A DNA stretch of 22,984 bases from Chromatiales bacterium (GTDB taxonomy: Bacteria > Pseudomonadota > Gammaproteobacteria > Chromatiales > Chromatiaceae). The notes under the pieces were generated by a model that saw nothing but the letters and a program-made list of their open reading frames with translations, was not told the DNA's origin and did no database searches. Where the stretch lies: contig JANTHH010000013.1 of NCBI GenBank assembly GCA_024762485.1, positions 1 through 22,984 of the forward strand, in the 5' to 3' direction. Every line of letters starts with the position of its first letter. Within the stretch, counting starts at the first letter, position 1. Shown here one piece after another: positions 13,396-21,635 of the stretch. The translations under genes were made by a program, and so were the position numbers.

Positions 13396-15414
13396 TCAGA
13401 GCAGGGGCACCATCAACAGCGCCACGATGTTGATGATCTTGATCAGCGGGTTGATGGCGGGACCGGCGGTGTCCTTGTAGGGGTCGCCAACGGTGTCACC
13501 GGTGACCGCCGCCTTGTGAGCGTCGGAACCCTTGCCGCCGAAATTGCCATCCTCGATGTATTTCTTGGCATTGTCCCAGGCGCCACCACCGGTGGTCATG
13601 GAGATGGCCACGAACAGGCCGGTGACGATGGTGCCGAGCAGCACCCCGCCCAGCGCCACCGGGCCCAGCACCAGACCCACAACCACCGGGACCAGCACCG
13701 GCAGCAGTGAGGGGATGACCATCTCGCGGATCGCAGCCTTGGTGAGCATGTCCACCGCGCAGGAATAGTCCGGTTTCTCGGTCCGGTCCATGATGCCGGG
13801 CATCGCCTTGAACTGGCGTCGCACCTCGTTGACGATGCCACCGGCGGCGCGGCCCACCGCCTCCATCGCCATGGAGCCGAACAGGTAGGGAACCAGGCCA
13901 CCGATGAACAGGCCGATGATCACCAGCGGGTCGGAGAGGTCGAAGCTCGCAGTGATGCCCTCGGCCTCCAGGCCGTGGGTGTAGTCAGCAAACAGCACCA
14001 GCGCCGCCAGACCGGCGGAGCCGATGGCATAGCCCTTCGTCACCGCCTTGGTGGTGTTGCCAACGGCATCGAGCGGGTCGGTGATATTGCGGATCTTCTC
14101 GTCCAGGTCCGCCATCTCGGCGATACCGCCTGCGTTGTCAGTAATCGGGCCATAGGCATCCAGTGCCACGATGATGCCGGTCATGGACAACATCGAGGTG
14201 GCGGCGATGGCGATGCCATACAGACCGGCCAGCTCGTAGGCACCCCAAATGGAGGCGCAGACTGCCAGCACCGGTGCTGCGGTGGATTTCATCGAGACCC
14301 CCAGGCCGGCGATGACGTTGGTGCCGTCACCGGTGGTCGAGGCCTCGGCGATGTGCCGCACCGGCGAGAACTCGGTGGCGGTGTAATACTCGGTGATCAC
14401 CACCATGGCCGCCGTCAGCACCAGCCCGATCAGTGAACAATAGTAGATCGACAGAGCGCTGTAGACCCCGTTGTCCGCCATCATCCAGTCAGTGACGAAA
14501 TAAAAGGCCACCGCGGCCAGCACACCGGCGACAATCAGGCCCCGATACAGGGCGTTCATGATCTTGCCGCCCTCTCTCGCCTTGACGAAGAAGGTGCCGA
14601 TGATGGAGGCGATGATGGACACCCCACCCAGCGCCAGCGGGTAGATGGCGGCATTCGCGCCGGCCTGTGGCAGCATCAGGCTGCCCAGCAGCATGGTGGC
14701 GACCACCGTCACCGCGTAGGTCTCGAACAGGTCCGCGGCCATCCCGGCGCAGTCGCCGACGTTGTCACCGACATTGTCGGCGATCACCGCCGGGTTGCGC
14801 GGATCATCCTCGGGAATACCGGCCTCCACCTTGCCGACGATATCGGCGCCGACGTCCGCCCCCTTGGTGAAGATGCCGCCGCCGAGTCGGGCGAAGATGG
14901 AGATCAGCGAGCCACCGAAGCCCAGCGCCACCAGCGAATGCAGGGTCTCGCTCTCGGTGAAGCCGTAGGCGGAAAGGATGGCGTAATAACCCGCCACCCC
15001 GAGCAGGCCGAGGCCCACCACCAGCAGGCCGGTGATGGCGCCGCCGCGAAAGGCCACATCCATGGCTGCACCAAGGCCCTCGTAGGCCGCCTGCGCCGTG
15101 CGCACGTTGGCCCGCACCGAGATATTCATGCCGATGTAACCGGCAGCGCCGGAGAAGATCGCGCCGATCGCAAAGCCGATGGCGGAGGGCCAGCTGAGGG
15201 CGAAGCCAAGGACGAAAAACAGCACCACGCCGACCATGCCGATGGTGGTGTACTGACGGCTCAGATAGGCCTGTGCGCCCTCCTGCACGGCCTGGCTGAT
15301 GGCCTGCATGGCAGGATTGCCGGTCGGCCGGGACAACAGCCAGCGGATGGACCAGGCGCCGTACAGCAGCGCGGCGACTGCGCACACCAGTGCGAATATG
15401 AGACTTGCGGACAT
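13396..15414 (-). CDS. hppA: membrane-bound proton-pumping inorganic pyrophosphatase, K+-independent type
   Basis: This 672-residue inner-membrane enzyme couples pyrophosphate hydrolysis to proton export. The substrate site is visible as FTKGADVGADIVGKVE (about 182-197) and DNVGDNVGDCAGMAADLFE (about 213-231), with a C-terminal acidic/lysine cluster TGDTVGDPYKDT near 638-649. Residues 452-460 read GNTTKAVTK: Lys456 and Thr459 occupy the positions that are Ala and Gly/Ala in K+-dependent enzymes, so this is the K+-independent H+-pumping class. The ATG at 15414 has GAGGGG upstream. A clear terminator follows the gene. Likely roles are energy conservation from biosynthetic pyrophosphate or reverse operation to make pyrophosphate. 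Confidence 0.96.
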   Translation of the reverse strand: MSASLIFALVCAVAALLYGAWSIRWLLSRPTGNPAMQAISQAVQEGAQAYLSRQYTTIGMVGVVLFFVLGFALSWPSAIGFAIGAIFSGAAGYIGMNISVRANVRTAQAAYEGLGAAMDVAFRGGAITGLLVVGLGLLGVAGYYAILSAYGFTESETLHSLVALGFGGSLISIFARLGGGIFTKGADVGADIVGKVEAGIPEDDPRNPAVIADNVGDNVGDCAGMAADLFETYAVTVVATMLLGSLMLPQAGANAAIYPLALGGVSIIASIIGTFFVKAREGGKIMNALYRGLIVAGVLAAVAFYFVTDWMMADNGVYSALSIYYCSLIGLVLTAAMVVITEYYTATEFSPVRHIAEASTTGDGTNVIAGLGVSMKSTAAPVLAVCASIWGAYELAGLYGIAIAATSMLSMTGIIVALDAYGPITDNAGGIAEMADLDEKIRNITDPLDAVGNTTKAVTKGYAIGSAGLAALVLFADYTHGLEAEGITASFDLSDPLVIIGLFIGGLVPYLFGSMAMEAVGRAAGGIVNEVRRQFKAMPGIMDRTEKPDYSCAVDMLTKAAIREMVIPSLLPVLVPVVVGLVLGPVALGGVLLGTIVTGLFVAISMTTGGGAWDNAKKYIEDGNFGGKGSDAHKAAVTGDTVGDPYKDTAGPAINPLIKIINIVALLMVPLL

Positions 15415-15506
15415 CTGATTTACCCCTCGGATCGTTGCATGGCAAGAACGGGACCGGGACAGACGCAGCGGACGACACGGATGCTATCGCGCCCCTCGAG
15501 CAGCAC

Positions 15507-15512
15507 ATAGTA
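15507..15512 (-). promoter_or_regulatory. possible -10 element for hppA
   Basis: The minus strand reads TACTAT here, about 93 bases before the hppA start; the -35 region 17 bases upstream (TTCCTC) is poor. It is the only -10-like hexamer I noticed in the 192-bp gap between hemB and hppA, which otherwise shows no gene. Confidence 0.22.
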
Positions 15513-15585
15513 GGGAGGCGGGATAGGGCGAGGAAATCAATTCATCTGGGGCGCGGATAAGGGCTACCTATGTATCCCCTGTGCC

Positions 15586-15604
15586 GAGCAGGGAAATCCT
15601 GCCC
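15586..15604 (-). terminator. weak hairpin just after hemB
   Basis: On the minus strand GGGCAGG and CCTGCTC pair over 7 positions (one G-U) around a 5-base loop, 2 bases past the hemB stop. There is no U-tract, so efficient termination is doubtful. Confidence 0.25.
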
Positions 15605-15606
15605 TG

Positions 15607-16623
15607 TCACTGTTCAGCCAGCCATTCGGCCACTTTCCTGGCGAAGTAGGTCAGCACACCATCGGCACCGGCGCGCTTGATACACAGCAGCGACTCCATC
15701 ACCACCGCACGCTCGTCCAGCCAGCCATTCTGTATCGCCGCCATGTGCATCGCGTATTCACCGCTGACCTGGTAGACGTAGGTAGGCACGCCGAACTGGT
15801 CCTTCACGCGGCGCACGATATCCAGGTAGGGCATGCCCGGCTTGACCATCACCATGTCCGCCCCCTCACGCAGGTCCAGGGCGACCTCGCGCAGCGCCTC
15901 GTCGCTGTTGGCCGGATCCTGCTGGTAGGTGGACTTGTTGCCCTTCCCCAGATTGGCCGCAGAGCCGACCGCATCACGGAACGGGCCGTAGTAGCTGGAG
16001 GCATATTTCGCTGAATAGGCAAGGATGCGGGTGTGGATATGGCCCTCGGCCTCAAGGGCCGTGCGGATCTCGCCGACCCGCCCGTCCATCATGTCCGAGG
16101 GCGCGACGACGTCGGCACCGGCGGCGGCGTGGGACAGTGCCTGGCGCACCAGCACCTCGACGGTCTCGTCGTTGAGCACGTATCCGCTGGTGTCGATCAA
16201 CCCGTCCTGGCCGTGGGTGGTGAAGGGGTCCAGGGCGACGTCGGTGATCACCCCCAGATCGGGCACCGCATCCTTGATGGCACGCACCGCACGCTGTGCC
16301 AGTCCGTCCGGGTTGTAGGCCTCGCACGCATCCTCGCTCTTGGCCGCAGGCGGCGTCACCGGGAACAGTGCCATCGCCGGTATGCCCAGGTCGGCGACGG
16401 CCTTCGCCTCCTGCACCAGCAGGTCGATGCTCATACGCTCGACACCGGGCATGGAGACCACCGGCTCCTTCTCGCCCTCACCCTCCAGCACGAAGACGGG
16501 ATAGATCAGGTCGTCCGCAGTCAGCGTGGTCTCGCGCATCAGTCGGCGGGAGAAATCGTCACGGCGCATGCGCCGCATGCGGGTGGCGGGGAAGCCACCC
16601 AATGCTTCGGTATCCCGGGTCAT
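15607..16623 (-). CDS. hemB: porphobilinogen synthase (delta-aminolevulinate dehydratase)
   Basis: This enzyme condenses two 5-aminolevulinate molecules to porphobilinogen in heme and tetrapyrrole synthesis. It has 338 residues and is close to Pseudomonas HemB. The Schiff-base lysines are Lys206 (YSAKYAS) and Lys261 (MVKPGMP). The active-site metal loop reads DVALDPFTTHGQDG (about 128-141), with Asp where zinc enzymes have Cys, indicating the Mg-dependent, zinc-free class. The frame is open upstream into the lysA region, but the ATG at 16623 gives the normal N-terminus and has AGGAG about 10 bases upstream. It follows lysA after 52 bases on the same strand. Demand for heme from the cytochromes encoded nearby is consistent but not proof of coregulation. 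Confidence 0.96.
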   Translation of the reverse strand: MTRDTEALGGFPATRMRRMRRDDFSRRLMRETTLTADDLIYPVFVLEGEGEKEPVVSMPGVERMSIDLLVQEAKAVADLGIPAMALFPVTPPAAKSEDACEAYNPDGLAQRAVRAIKDAVPDLGVITDVALDPFTTHGQDGLIDTSGYVLNDETVEVLVRQALSHAAAGADVVAPSDMMDGRVGEIRTALEAEGHIHTRILAYSAKYASSYYGPFRDAVGSAANLGKGNKSTYQQDPANSDEALREVALDLREGADMVMVKPGMPYLDIVRRVKDQFGVPTYVYQVSGEYAMHMAAIQNGWLDERAVVMESLLCIKRAGADGVLTYFARKVAEWLAEQ

Positions 16624-16675
16624 CAGACAAGCACTCCTGTCAGACTTATGGATGAAATGGCCATGCCGTACCGCC

Positions 16676-17923
16676 TCAGGGCAGCAGCGACTCGCCGCGC
16701 AGCAGGTCCTCGATGGTCTCGCGCCGGCGCACCAGGTGGGCCTGGTCACCATCGACCATCACCTCCGGCGCACGCGGCCGGCTGTTGTAGTTGGAGGCCA
16801 TGGTAAAGCCGTAGGCGCCACTGGAGCGCACCGCCAGCACGTCACCCGGGCTGAGGACCAGTTCGCGGTCCTTGCCGAGGAAATCGCCGGTCTCGCACAC
16901 CGGCCCTACCACGTCGTAGACACCGGCCCGGCCCACGGGGTGTTCCTTGAGGCTGACGATCGCCTGCCAGGCCTGGTAGAGGGCAGGGCGCAGCAGGTCG
17001 TTCATCGCCGCATCGACGATGGCGAAATCCTTCTCCGCTGTCGGCTTGAGGTACTCCACCTGCGTCAGCAGCACACCCGCATTGGCAGCGATGGCGCGCC
17101 CCGGCTCGATGAAGATCTCGTAAGGGACCTCGCCGAGCCTGGCCATCAGCGCCCGGGCATAGGCCTCGGGCTCGGGGGGGTGTTCATCCCGGTAGCGCAC
17201 ACCGAGGCCGCCACCGAGGTCGAGATGATCGATGGCAATGCCCTCGTCCTGCAGCCGATCCACCAGCGCGAGCACCCGCTCCAGGGCATCGAGGAAAGGG
17301 GACAGCTCGGTGAGTTGCGAGCCGATGTGGCAATCCACGCCGGAGACCTGCAGATGGGGCAGCCCGGCGGCATGCCGGTAGAGCGCCAGCGCCGTATCGA
17401 TGGCGACACCGAACTTGTTTTCCTTCAGCCCGGTGGAGATGTAGGGATGGGTCTGGGCATCCACGTCCGGGTTGACCCGCAGCGCCACCGGCGCCGTCAC
17501 CCCCAGCTCGCCGGCCACCCGGTTCAAGCGTTCCAGCTCGGCATCGGACTCGACATTGAAACAGCGGATCCCCACCTCCAGTGCACGGCGCATCTCCCCG
17601 GCACGCTTGCCGACGCCGGAAAACACCACCTTGCCCGGGTCACCACCGGCGGCCAGCACCCGCTCCAACTCGCCCACCGAGACGATATCGAAACCGGAAC
17701 CGAGACGCGCCAGCACGTTCAGCACCGCCAGGTTGGAATTGGCCTTGACCGCGAAGCACACCAGGTGCGGATGACCGGCGAAGGCCTGGTCGAAGGCCTG
17801 CCAGTGGCGCTCCAGGGTGGCACGGGAATAGACATAGCAGGGCGTGCCGAATTCGTCGGCGAGTTGCTGCAGGGGCAGTTCTTCGGCGTGGAGTTCACCG
17901 TCGCGATAATGAAAATGGTCCAT
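16676..17923 (-). CDS. lysA: diaminopimelate decarboxylase
   Basis: This PLP enzyme decarboxylates meso-diaminopimelate to lysine. It has 415 residues. Lys60 in CFAVKANSN binds PLP; HIGSQ at 199-203, a glycine-rich GGGLGV segment, EPGRAIAANAG and Cys343 in GPVCETGDFLG are the other family landmarks, with Y372 in GAYGFTMASNYNSRPR nearby. The ATG at 17923 lies 2 bases after the lptM stop, so the two are cotranscribed, a conserved arrangement. In many gammaproteobacteria dapF follows; here hemB does. Confidence 0.97.
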   Translation of the reverse strand: MDHFHYRDGELHAEELPLQQLADEFGTPCYVYSRATLERHWQAFDQAFAGHPHLVCFAVKANSNLAVLNVLARLGSGFDIVSVGELERVLAAGGDPGKVVFSGVGKRAGEMRRALEVGIRCFNVESDAELERLNRVAGELGVTAPVALRVNPDVDAQTHPYISTGLKENKFGVAIDTALALYRHAAGLPHLQVSGVDCHIGSQLTELSPFLDALERVLALVDRLQDEGIAIDHLDLGGGLGVRYRDEHPPEPEAYARALMARLGEVPYEIFIEPGRAIAANAGVLLTQVEYLKPTAEKDFAIVDAAMNDLLRPALYQAWQAIVSLKEHPVGRAGVYDVVGPVCETGDFLGKDRELVLSPGDVLAVRSSGAYGFTMASNYNSRPRAPEVMVDGDQAHLVRRRETIEDLLRGESLLP

Positions 17924-17925
17924 GG

Positions 17926-18054
17926 TTATCTATCCCCTGCCTTGCTCTGCTGCGACTCGGGAGGGGTCAACGGCCCCTTCTGCCCGCAACTGACGAAACC
18001 GAACAGGAAGGTGCTGAGCAATATCAGGGGGAGTATCCGGGTAAACAGGCGCAT
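17926..18054 (-). CDS. lptM: LptM-type small lipoprotein (YifL/LppL family)
   Basis: This 42-residue lipoprotein has a signal peptide and the lipobox FVSC, giving lipidated Cys23, followed by the signature CGQKGPLTPP (23-32). In E. coli, LptM (YifL) associates with the LptD/E lipopolysaccharide translocon and helps its disulfide maturation. The rest of the mature chain is a short polar tail. I chose the ATG at 18054 rather than the longer open frame from 18171, because only the short form begins with a signal peptide. It sits 2 bases upstream of lysA. Confidence 0.9.
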   Translation of the reverse strand: MRLFTRILPLILLSTFLFGFVSCGQKGPLTPPESQQSKAGDR

Positions 18055-18088
18055 GATCGGGGACTGAGGGCGAATCGGCAGAGCCGGC

Positions 18089-18119
18089 AGTATAAACCGC
18101 CGCCGCCCTGCCGCATAAT
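18089..18119. promoter_or_regulatory. divergent promoter region between lptM and the carboxylesterase
   Basis: The minus strand has TATACT at 18089-18094, about 35 bases before the lptM ATG. The plus strand has CATAAT at 18114-18119, about 36 bases before the esterase ATG. Both are good -10 matches, but neither has a convincing -35, so both assignments are tentative. Confidence 0.35.
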
Positions 18120-18155
18120 TGGCCGGCCTCCTGCACCCGGCCACAACCAACCACC

Positions 18156-18806
18156 ATGAGCATGTCACCACCGATCGAGATCAACCCCGGCAGCGAGCAT
18201 CGCTGCAGCGTCATCTGGCTGCACGGTCTCGGCGCCGATGGCCGTGACTTTCTCCCCGTTGCCGGAGAACTCGGTCTGAGCGACGCACTGGGTCTGCGCT
18301 TTGTCTTCCCCAACGCGCCGCTGCGACCGGTCAGCATCAACAATGGCTACGTGATGCCGGCCTGGTACGACATCCGCCATCCCGATCTGCTGCAGGAAAT
18401 CGATCAGGCCGGCATCGAGGCCTCATGCGAGTATCTGCGGGGGTTGATCGACGCCGAACTGCGGCGCGGACTCGAGCCGGCGCAGATCATCCTCGCCGGC
18501 TTCTCCCAGGGCGGGGTCATCGCACTGCGCACCGCGCTGAGTGAAGGCCGCCGCCTGGGTGGCGTGCTGGCGCTGTCCACCTACCTGCCGCCTGGCGGCG
18601 ACTGTATCGCCCCGCCGCTGAGGATCTTTCAGGGTCACGGCCGCTTCGACGACATCGTCCCCCCTGCGGCCGCCCAGGCCAGCCGCGACCGACTGCGGGC
18701 CCTCGGTCACCACGTCGACTGGCACAGCTATCCGATGGCCCACGCGGTCTGCCCGGAGGAGATCGATGACATCCGTGACTGGCTCGGCGCACGCTGCGCC
18801 GGCTAG
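18156..18806 (+). CDS. alpha/beta-hydrolase carboxylesterase (acyl-protein thioesterase/phospholipase family)
   Basis: This cytoplasmic serine hydrolase of 216 residues is the length of bacterial carboxylesterases related to APT1. The catalytic triad is Ser117 in GFSQGG, Asp165 in HGRFDDIVP and His196 in MAHAVCPEEI. The oxyanion segment WLHGLGADGRDF (21-32) and NAPLRPVSINNG are family-typical. The natural substrate is unknown; short acyl esters or lysophospholipids are usual in vitro. No Shine-Dalgarno precedes the ATG at 18156 (upstream bases are ACAACCAACC), and an in-frame ATG at 18162 is an alternative. It is divergent from lptM and converges on cyaA with 6 bases between stops. Confidence 0.93.
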   Translation: MSMSPPIEINPGSEHRCSVIWLHGLGADGRDFLPVAGELGLSDALGLRFVFPNAPLRPVSINNGYVMPAWYDIRHPDLLQEIDQAGIEASCEYLRGLIDAELRRGLEPAQIILAGFSQGGVIALRTALSEGRRLGGVLALSTYLPPGGDCIAPPLRIFQGHGRFDDIVPPAAAQASRDRLRALGHHVDWHSYPMAHAVCPEEIDDIRDWLGARCAG

Positions 18807-18812
18807 CCGGGA

Positions 18813-21620
18813 TCAACCGACCAGTGCGTGCAGAGTCTGGGTGAGACGACGTTCGAGCAGGTGCTTGAATTCCACCATCTGCAGCAGCGAGAGGGGCGTG
18901 CCCTGCTCCAGCCCGCTGGACTGGATGCCGGTGAGATAGACGGGATAATCCCCGTCGCCCTGCCGATGCGCCAGCAGATGGCGGGCCACTTCGGTGTGCA
19001 GAGACTTGCCCAGCACGGCCGAATCGAATTCGCGATTGGCGCACAGCAGACGGACACCCTGATCACGTGGGCTCTCGCTGCCCATCACCAGGAACAGGTC
19101 GAGAAAATGGGCCGCGCTTTGATCCGGCATCTGCACCGGTTCGGACGACCAGCCCAGGCTGTCCTGTGCCAGGCGCTCGAACACCACCCGGGTGGCGAGC
19201 AGGTCTGCCGCCGAATCGGTGGCGGCCATCAGCCGCTGACTGAGTATGCTGTCGAAGAAGCGCCGCTGCTGCACCAGGAAATGACGCTCACTGGCCCGCG
19301 GCAGAACCTGGCGGAGCAGCGCCCCGGTATCGTCCAGCACATACATCACCACCCCGCGTGGCACCACCTGATAGAACACCTGGATCTGGTCACGACGGTT
19401 GGCCGCGAGTACGAAGGGCAGGGCCGAGCCCGTCATCGCGCGCTCGTCGATCCGCAACGGGCGCCAGCCGGCCTGGGGTTCGCGTAGAATCTGCAGCAGA
19501 TCGGTCTCGTCGGCAACCTCGATGGCGTGGAACTTGTCTGCCCGGTGTTCGATGAGGTGGAAATGATCCTCGGCCTGAAATACAAAGCGGGCGTCGACCC
19601 CTTCCGTCTGGAAGAACGACTCCACTGCCCCGGCCAGTTCGCTCACCCGCCCGGCGATGGCCTCGGCGCGGGGCGAGGAATAGGAGTGGGCCTGCAGACG
19701 GGTCGATGCGGCGCCCCCGGCAACACCACTGAGGTTGAGATGGCGGCACAGCATGCTGGCCAGTCCGGCCGGGCCCTCGTCATAGCGTTCCACCAGCACC
19801 TCGCCCCAGGTGGTCAAAACCAGGTGCTCCACATCGTGCACCAGGCAGGCGTGGGTTCCACCGTAGCTCAGGGCATCGCTACGGTCGGTCGTGCGCTGGA
19901 AACCGGACCCGGTGAGGGTGGCGAAGGGATCGATACCGACATTGACGAAGGCCAGCGACAAGGTTGCCCGGGCCGGTCCGGCGAAGTCCTCCAGTGGCAC
20001 CGCCGGGCTGTCCACCGGGGGCAGCTTGTCCTGCAGGCTGGAGAAGAGGCGGCGGTGCTCCTGCTCGCTGCCCACCTGGAAGGCAGGCAGCCGCATCAGG
20101 CTGGTATCTTCATCGGCAATACCGTTGAGATGGAGCCAGGCGAGCAGCTCCACCAGGCTCGCGGTGGCCTTCAGCACCACGCTGGCTTCCACCAGGGGTG
20201 AGTGGCGCCGCAGCTGCCACTGTCCACTGCTGGCACAGAGAAACAGGCGATCCTCGTGCAGGTCGTACTCGCGGCCGCTGTTGAGCAACTCGGCCTTGCC
20301 CGGGCGCTGCTCCAGGGCGGCGTACAGCTTGCGCCCGATCAGGCTGAGTTCGCGGGCATCCAGCCGGCAGTCGTCGACGTGGGCACGGGCGAAATTGTTG
20401 AGGATGCGGAAACAGGATGACAACTCCGCAGCGATCAGTGCCCGCTCCTCCAGCAACTGTTCCAGCTTCCAGCTGCTGCGGTTATCCACCAGCACCAAGT
20501 GGCCCTGGTCCCAGCCCCATTCACGGGTGATCTTCTGCAACAGCTTGTACTGCCATCGATCGGCCTTCTTCTCCCGCGACAGCACCATGCCGGTCTTGAT
20601 GTAGAAGCTGCGGCGGGCCAGGTCCAGCCGCTTCACGTCACCACTGGCGGCGATATACCTGCTGACCCGTTCCAGCATCATGACATAGGGGTCGAGGCGA
20701 TCGGCATCGAGCGGTGCCGTGCCCTGCAGCACGCCCTTGATGGTCTGGCACAGCCACTGAATATTGGGGAATTCGGCGGCATAGGCCTCGGTGAGCATCA
20801 GCTTGAGCATCGCCTTGTAGGGTGCCCGGATGGCCTTGTGCAGCTGCCAATGGGCGGCGCCGAGGAATTCACCCGCCGGCACCCGGTCCAGTCCGCCGAA
20901 GTCGAGCCACTCCTGCGGCTTTATGAAGCGCCCCTTGAACAGCCGCGCGGTGAAGGCGGGATAGTCCATCTCGCGATCGAGCGGCACCAGCCACCACAGG
21001 GGCGGCAGGCCGGCGAGCAGGATGGAGGTGCGGTAGAACTCCTCCAGCACCAGGTGGTGCTGGGTGTTGCCACTGCTCTCCTCGCTGATCGGCGTGTTCT
21101 GTCCATCGCGGAAGCTCTCGGCGTGCATGGTGAAGATATGCACGAACAGGCCGAACTCGAGACCGTATTCCTCCACCCGCCTGACCTTGACCGCCAGCTC
21201 CTCTGCCTCCTGCTCGCTGAGGTCACCGGCGTGGCAGAGCCAGACATCGAGATCGCTGTGCGAATCCTGCCCCAGCGTGCCGGGGCTGCCCATCAGGTAC
21301 AGGCCCTTGAGACGGCCGCGCGGAGGCTCGCCCTTGTGCAGCTCGATATTGCGATTGTTGCGTCGCGCCAGCTGCAGGGTTTCGATGGCGGGCTGATAGC
21401 CCGGCAGATCCGCCGGGCAGTCGGTGGAGACAAAGCCCGGCAGGCCCGGGTGATTGCTGTGGAACAACAGCGGCAACAGCTCGACAAACTCCTGCTGGCG
21501 CTGGCTGAGGGATGCCCTCAGACGGGTCAGGCGGACATCGCGCAGCGCCAGGAAGCGGCTGAGCATCCTTGCCGCATATTTACGCCCCACCTCGATTTCA
21601 TCAAGCGCCTCGGCCGCCAT
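18813..21620 (-). CDS. cyaA: class I adenylate cyclase
   Basis: This enzyme converts ATP to cAMP, the ligand of CRP/Vfr regulators. It has 935 residues, close to Pseudomonas CyaA and longer than E. coli (848). The N-terminal catalytic half carries the nucleotidyltransferase motif MGSPGTLGQ..SDLDVWLC: Ser112, Ser122, Asp123, Asp125 and Trp127 match the essential E. coli residues S103, S113, D114, D116 and W118. The C-terminal half is the regulatory region. The ATG at 21620 has GGAGGG upstream. A degenerate GGDEF protein gene ends 15 bases before it, so the two form an operon. The usual neighbour cyaY is absent; an esterase gene lies between cyaA and lptM-lysA. Confidence 0.97.
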   Translation of the reverse strand: MAAEALDEIEVGRKYAARMLSRFLALRDVRLTRLRASLSQRQQEFVELLPLLFHSNHPGLPGFVSTDCPADLPGYQPAIETLQLARRNNRNIELHKGEPPRGRLKGLYLMGSPGTLGQDSHSDLDVWLCHAGDLSEQEAEELAVKVRRVEEYGLEFGLFVHIFTMHAESFRDGQNTPISEESSGNTQHHLVLEEFYRTSILLAGLPPLWWLVPLDREMDYPAFTARLFKGRFIKPQEWLDFGGLDRVPAGEFLGAAHWQLHKAIRAPYKAMLKLMLTEAYAAEFPNIQWLCQTIKGVLQGTAPLDADRLDPYVMMLERVSRYIAASGDVKRLDLARRSFYIKTGMVLSREKKADRWQYKLLQKITREWGWDQGHLVLVDNRSSWKLEQLLEERALIAAELSSCFRILNNFARAHVDDCRLDARELSLIGRKLYAALEQRPGKAELLNSGREYDLHEDRLFLCASSGQWQLRRHSPLVEASVVLKATASLVELLAWLHLNGIADEDTSLMRLPAFQVGSEQEHRRLFSSLQDKLPPVDSPAVPLEDFAGPARATLSLAFVNVGIDPFATLTGSGFQRTTDRSDALSYGGTHACLVHDVEHLVLTTWGEVLVERYDEGPAGLASMLCRHLNLSGVAGGAASTRLQAHSYSSPRAEAIAGRVSELAGAVESFFQTEGVDARFVFQAEDHFHLIEHRADKFHAIEVADETDLLQILREPQAGWRPLRIDERAMTGSALPFVLAANRRDQIQVFYQVVPRGVVMYVLDDTGALLRQVLPRASERHFLVQQRRFFDSILSQRLMAATDSAADLLATRVVFERLAQDSLGWSSEPVQMPDQSAAHFLDLFLVMGSESPRDQGVRLLCANREFDSAVLGKSLHTEVARHLLAHRQGDGDYPVYLTGIQSSGLEQGTPLSLLQMVEFKHLLERRLTQTLHALVG

Positions 21621-21635
21621 GCCACACCCTCCGGC

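Noticed and set aside
16526..18067. 513-codon plus-strand open frame
   Set aside because: Antisense to lysA, lptM and the start of hemB; composition is that of a shadow frame.
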